DNA from: an uncultured Solirubrobacteraceae bacterium
GTDB taxonomy: Bacteria > Actinomycetota > Thermoleophilia > Solirubrobacterales > Solirubrobacteraceae
Length of the DNA stretch: 6,748 bases
Reading direction: 5' to 3'
Assembly (NCBI GenBank): GCA_955652215.1
Contig: CATPAX010000290.1
Span: 1-6,748, forward strand
The position numbers and the translations under genes are program-made. Position 1 is the first letter of the stretch; every line of letters begins with the position of its first letter. Below, one piece after another: positions 5,734-6,748 of this stretch. The notes under the pieces were generated by a model. That model was not told where the DNA came from, did not search any database, and worked only from the letters and a program-made list of their open reading frames with translations.

Positions 5734-6748
5734 CTAGTCGGCGGATTGGGCGAGCTCGACGAAATAGTCAAGCGCCTTCGGGTTGGCAAGCGATTCGCGA
5801 CTGGCCGCCTTTTCGGGCGCCGTTCCAGTCAGGATGCGCTTGACCGGGACTTCGAGCACCTTCCCAGACAACGTCCGGGGCACCTCGCCGATCTCGCGGA
5901 TCTCGTCGGGCACATGCCGTGGCGAGCAATCGACGCGAATGCGCTTGCGGATCTCGGCGATCAGCTCATCGCTCAGCGACTCGCCGTCACGCAGCACCAC
6001 GAACAGCGGCATCCAACCGTCCGTTCCCTCCCGCGGGACGTCGACCACCAGCGCGTCGACCACCTCGTCGACCGACAGGACGGCGCGGTAGATCTCGCTC
6101 GTGCCCATCCGGATCCCACCCCGATTGATCGTCGAGTCAGAGCGCCCGGAGATGACGGCGGTCCCCCGTGGGGTGATCTTGATCCAGTCTCCGTGGCGCC
6201 AGATGCCCGGGTACTGATCGAAGTAGCTCTCGCGGTAGCGCTCGCCGTCCGGGTCTCCCCAGAAGAACAGCGGCATCGAAGGCATCGGCTGGGTAATCAC
6301 GAGTTCCCCCACCTCGTCGATCAGGGGCTTGCCGTCGGGATCCCATGCCTGCACGCTTGCGCCGAGGGAGCGCGCCTGGAGCTCGCCGAGATACACCGGG
6401 AGCGTCGGCACGCCGCCGACGAATGCCGTGCACACGTCGGTCCCGCCGGAGGTTGAAAACAGCCAGGTGTCCTTACCGAGCTCGTCGTAGATCCACTGGA
6501 AGCCTTCGGGCGAGAGCGGCGAGCCCGTCGAGCCGACGGCTCGCAGGGGGCTCAGATCGCGGCCCTCACCGGGTGTCACGGAGGCTTTCATACAGGCGGC
6601 GACGTACGCAGCGCTGGTTCCGAAACAGGTCATCTCGGTCTGCGCCGCGAGGTCCCAGAGGGTCCCGAGATCCGGGTGCCCGGGATTCCCGTCGAACAGG
6701 ACGATCGCGGCGTCCGTGAGCAGCACACCGACGAGGAAGTTCCACATC
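5734..6748 (-). CDS. Acetoacetyl-CoA synthetase, C-terminal part (5' end beyond window)
   Basis: ATP-dependent ligase of the ANL adenylate-forming superfamily, activating acetoacetate to acetoacetyl-CoA in the cytoplasm. This allows use of ketone bodies or of acetoacetate from polyhydroxybutyrate breakdown. About 337 residues are visible, roughly half of the normal protein. The first visible block, MWNFLVGVLL, belongs to the conserved interior, so the Met at 6747 is not a start and the frame runs off the window. Motifs in order: GSTGSPLSPEG (72-82 of the visible part), STSGGTDVC (98-106, nucleotide binding), WRHGDW with the ribose-contacting Asp (D187), ISGRSDSTINRGGIRMGTSE (199-218, hinge) and PRTLSGKVLEVPVKRIL with the catalytic and usually acetylated Lys (K296). 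FVGGVPTLPVYLGELQ and PLFFWGDPDGERYRESYF are characteristic of acetoacetyl-CoA rather than acetyl-CoA synthetases. Propionyl/acetyl-CoA synthetase is the main alternative and is less likely. htrA follows after 119 bases on the same strand. Confidence 0.93.
   Translation of the reverse strand, partial: MWNFLVGVLLTDAAIVLFDGNPGHPDLGTLWDLAAQTEMTCFGTSAAYVAACMKASVTPGEGRDLSPLRAVGSTGSPLSPEGFQWIYDELGKDTWLFSTSGGTDVCTAFVGGVPTLPVYLGELQARSLGASVQAWDPDGKPLIDEVGELVITQPMPSMPLFFWGDPDGERYRESYFDQYPGIWRHGDWIKITPRGTAVISGRSDSTINRGGIRMGTSEIYRAVLSVDEVVDALVVDVPREGTDGWMPLFVVLRDGESLSDELIAEIRKRIRVDCSPRHVPDEIREIGEVPRTLSGKVLEVPVKRILTGTAPEKAASRESLANPKALDYFVELAQSAD

Noticed and set aside
5719..5735. AGAGC/GCTCT inverted repeat at the acetoacetyl-CoA synthetase stop codon
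   Set aside because: A 5-base-pair stem with a 7-base loop and no T-tract; too weak to call a terminator.

Overview
The window is high-GC, tightly packed DNA from a bacterium, most likely an actinobacterium. The codon use, the GTG starts, the 4-base stop/start overlaps and the terminator-like hairpins without T-tracts all fit. A deep-branching, Solirubrobacterales/Thermoleophilia-like lineage is my guess; it is inference and has not been tested. No mobile element, RNA gene, CRISPR array or phage gene is visible.

Plus strand, 1-3568: a phosphate/polyphosphate operon. The last codons of an unidentified gene overlap the GTG start of polyphosphate kinase (ppk1). An 18-base gap follows, then a PiT-family inorganic phosphate transporter. 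Its stop codon overlaps the start of an 83-residue, two-helix membrane protein. Import of phosphate and its storage as polyphosphate are therefore encoded together, with a small membrane protein that is probably translationally coupled to the transporter. A strong GC hairpin follows the operon.

Minus strand, 6748-3638: three genes read leftward. They are the C-terminal part of an acetoacetyl-CoA synthetase (cut by the window edge), a membrane-anchored HtrA/DegP-type serine protease with one PDZ domain, and a YczE-like multi-helix membrane protein. They converge on the phosphate operon at about 3570-3640.

The most interesting parts are non-coding. (1) Upstream of the protease gene lies an 11-base-phased array of direct repeats, consensus TCTSAYC-N4 in the gene's sense, which has the layout of an OmpR/PhoB-family response-regulator operator. 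(2) Four tandem 30-base units sit exactly at the start of the YczE-like gene. Each carries an in-frame GTG and a PPP-encoding stretch, and the copy nearest the gene has acquired a perfect Shine-Dalgarno. (3) A 32-base hairpin sequence occurs twice in the same orientation, bracketing the YczE-like gene. I see no wholly new multi-gene system.
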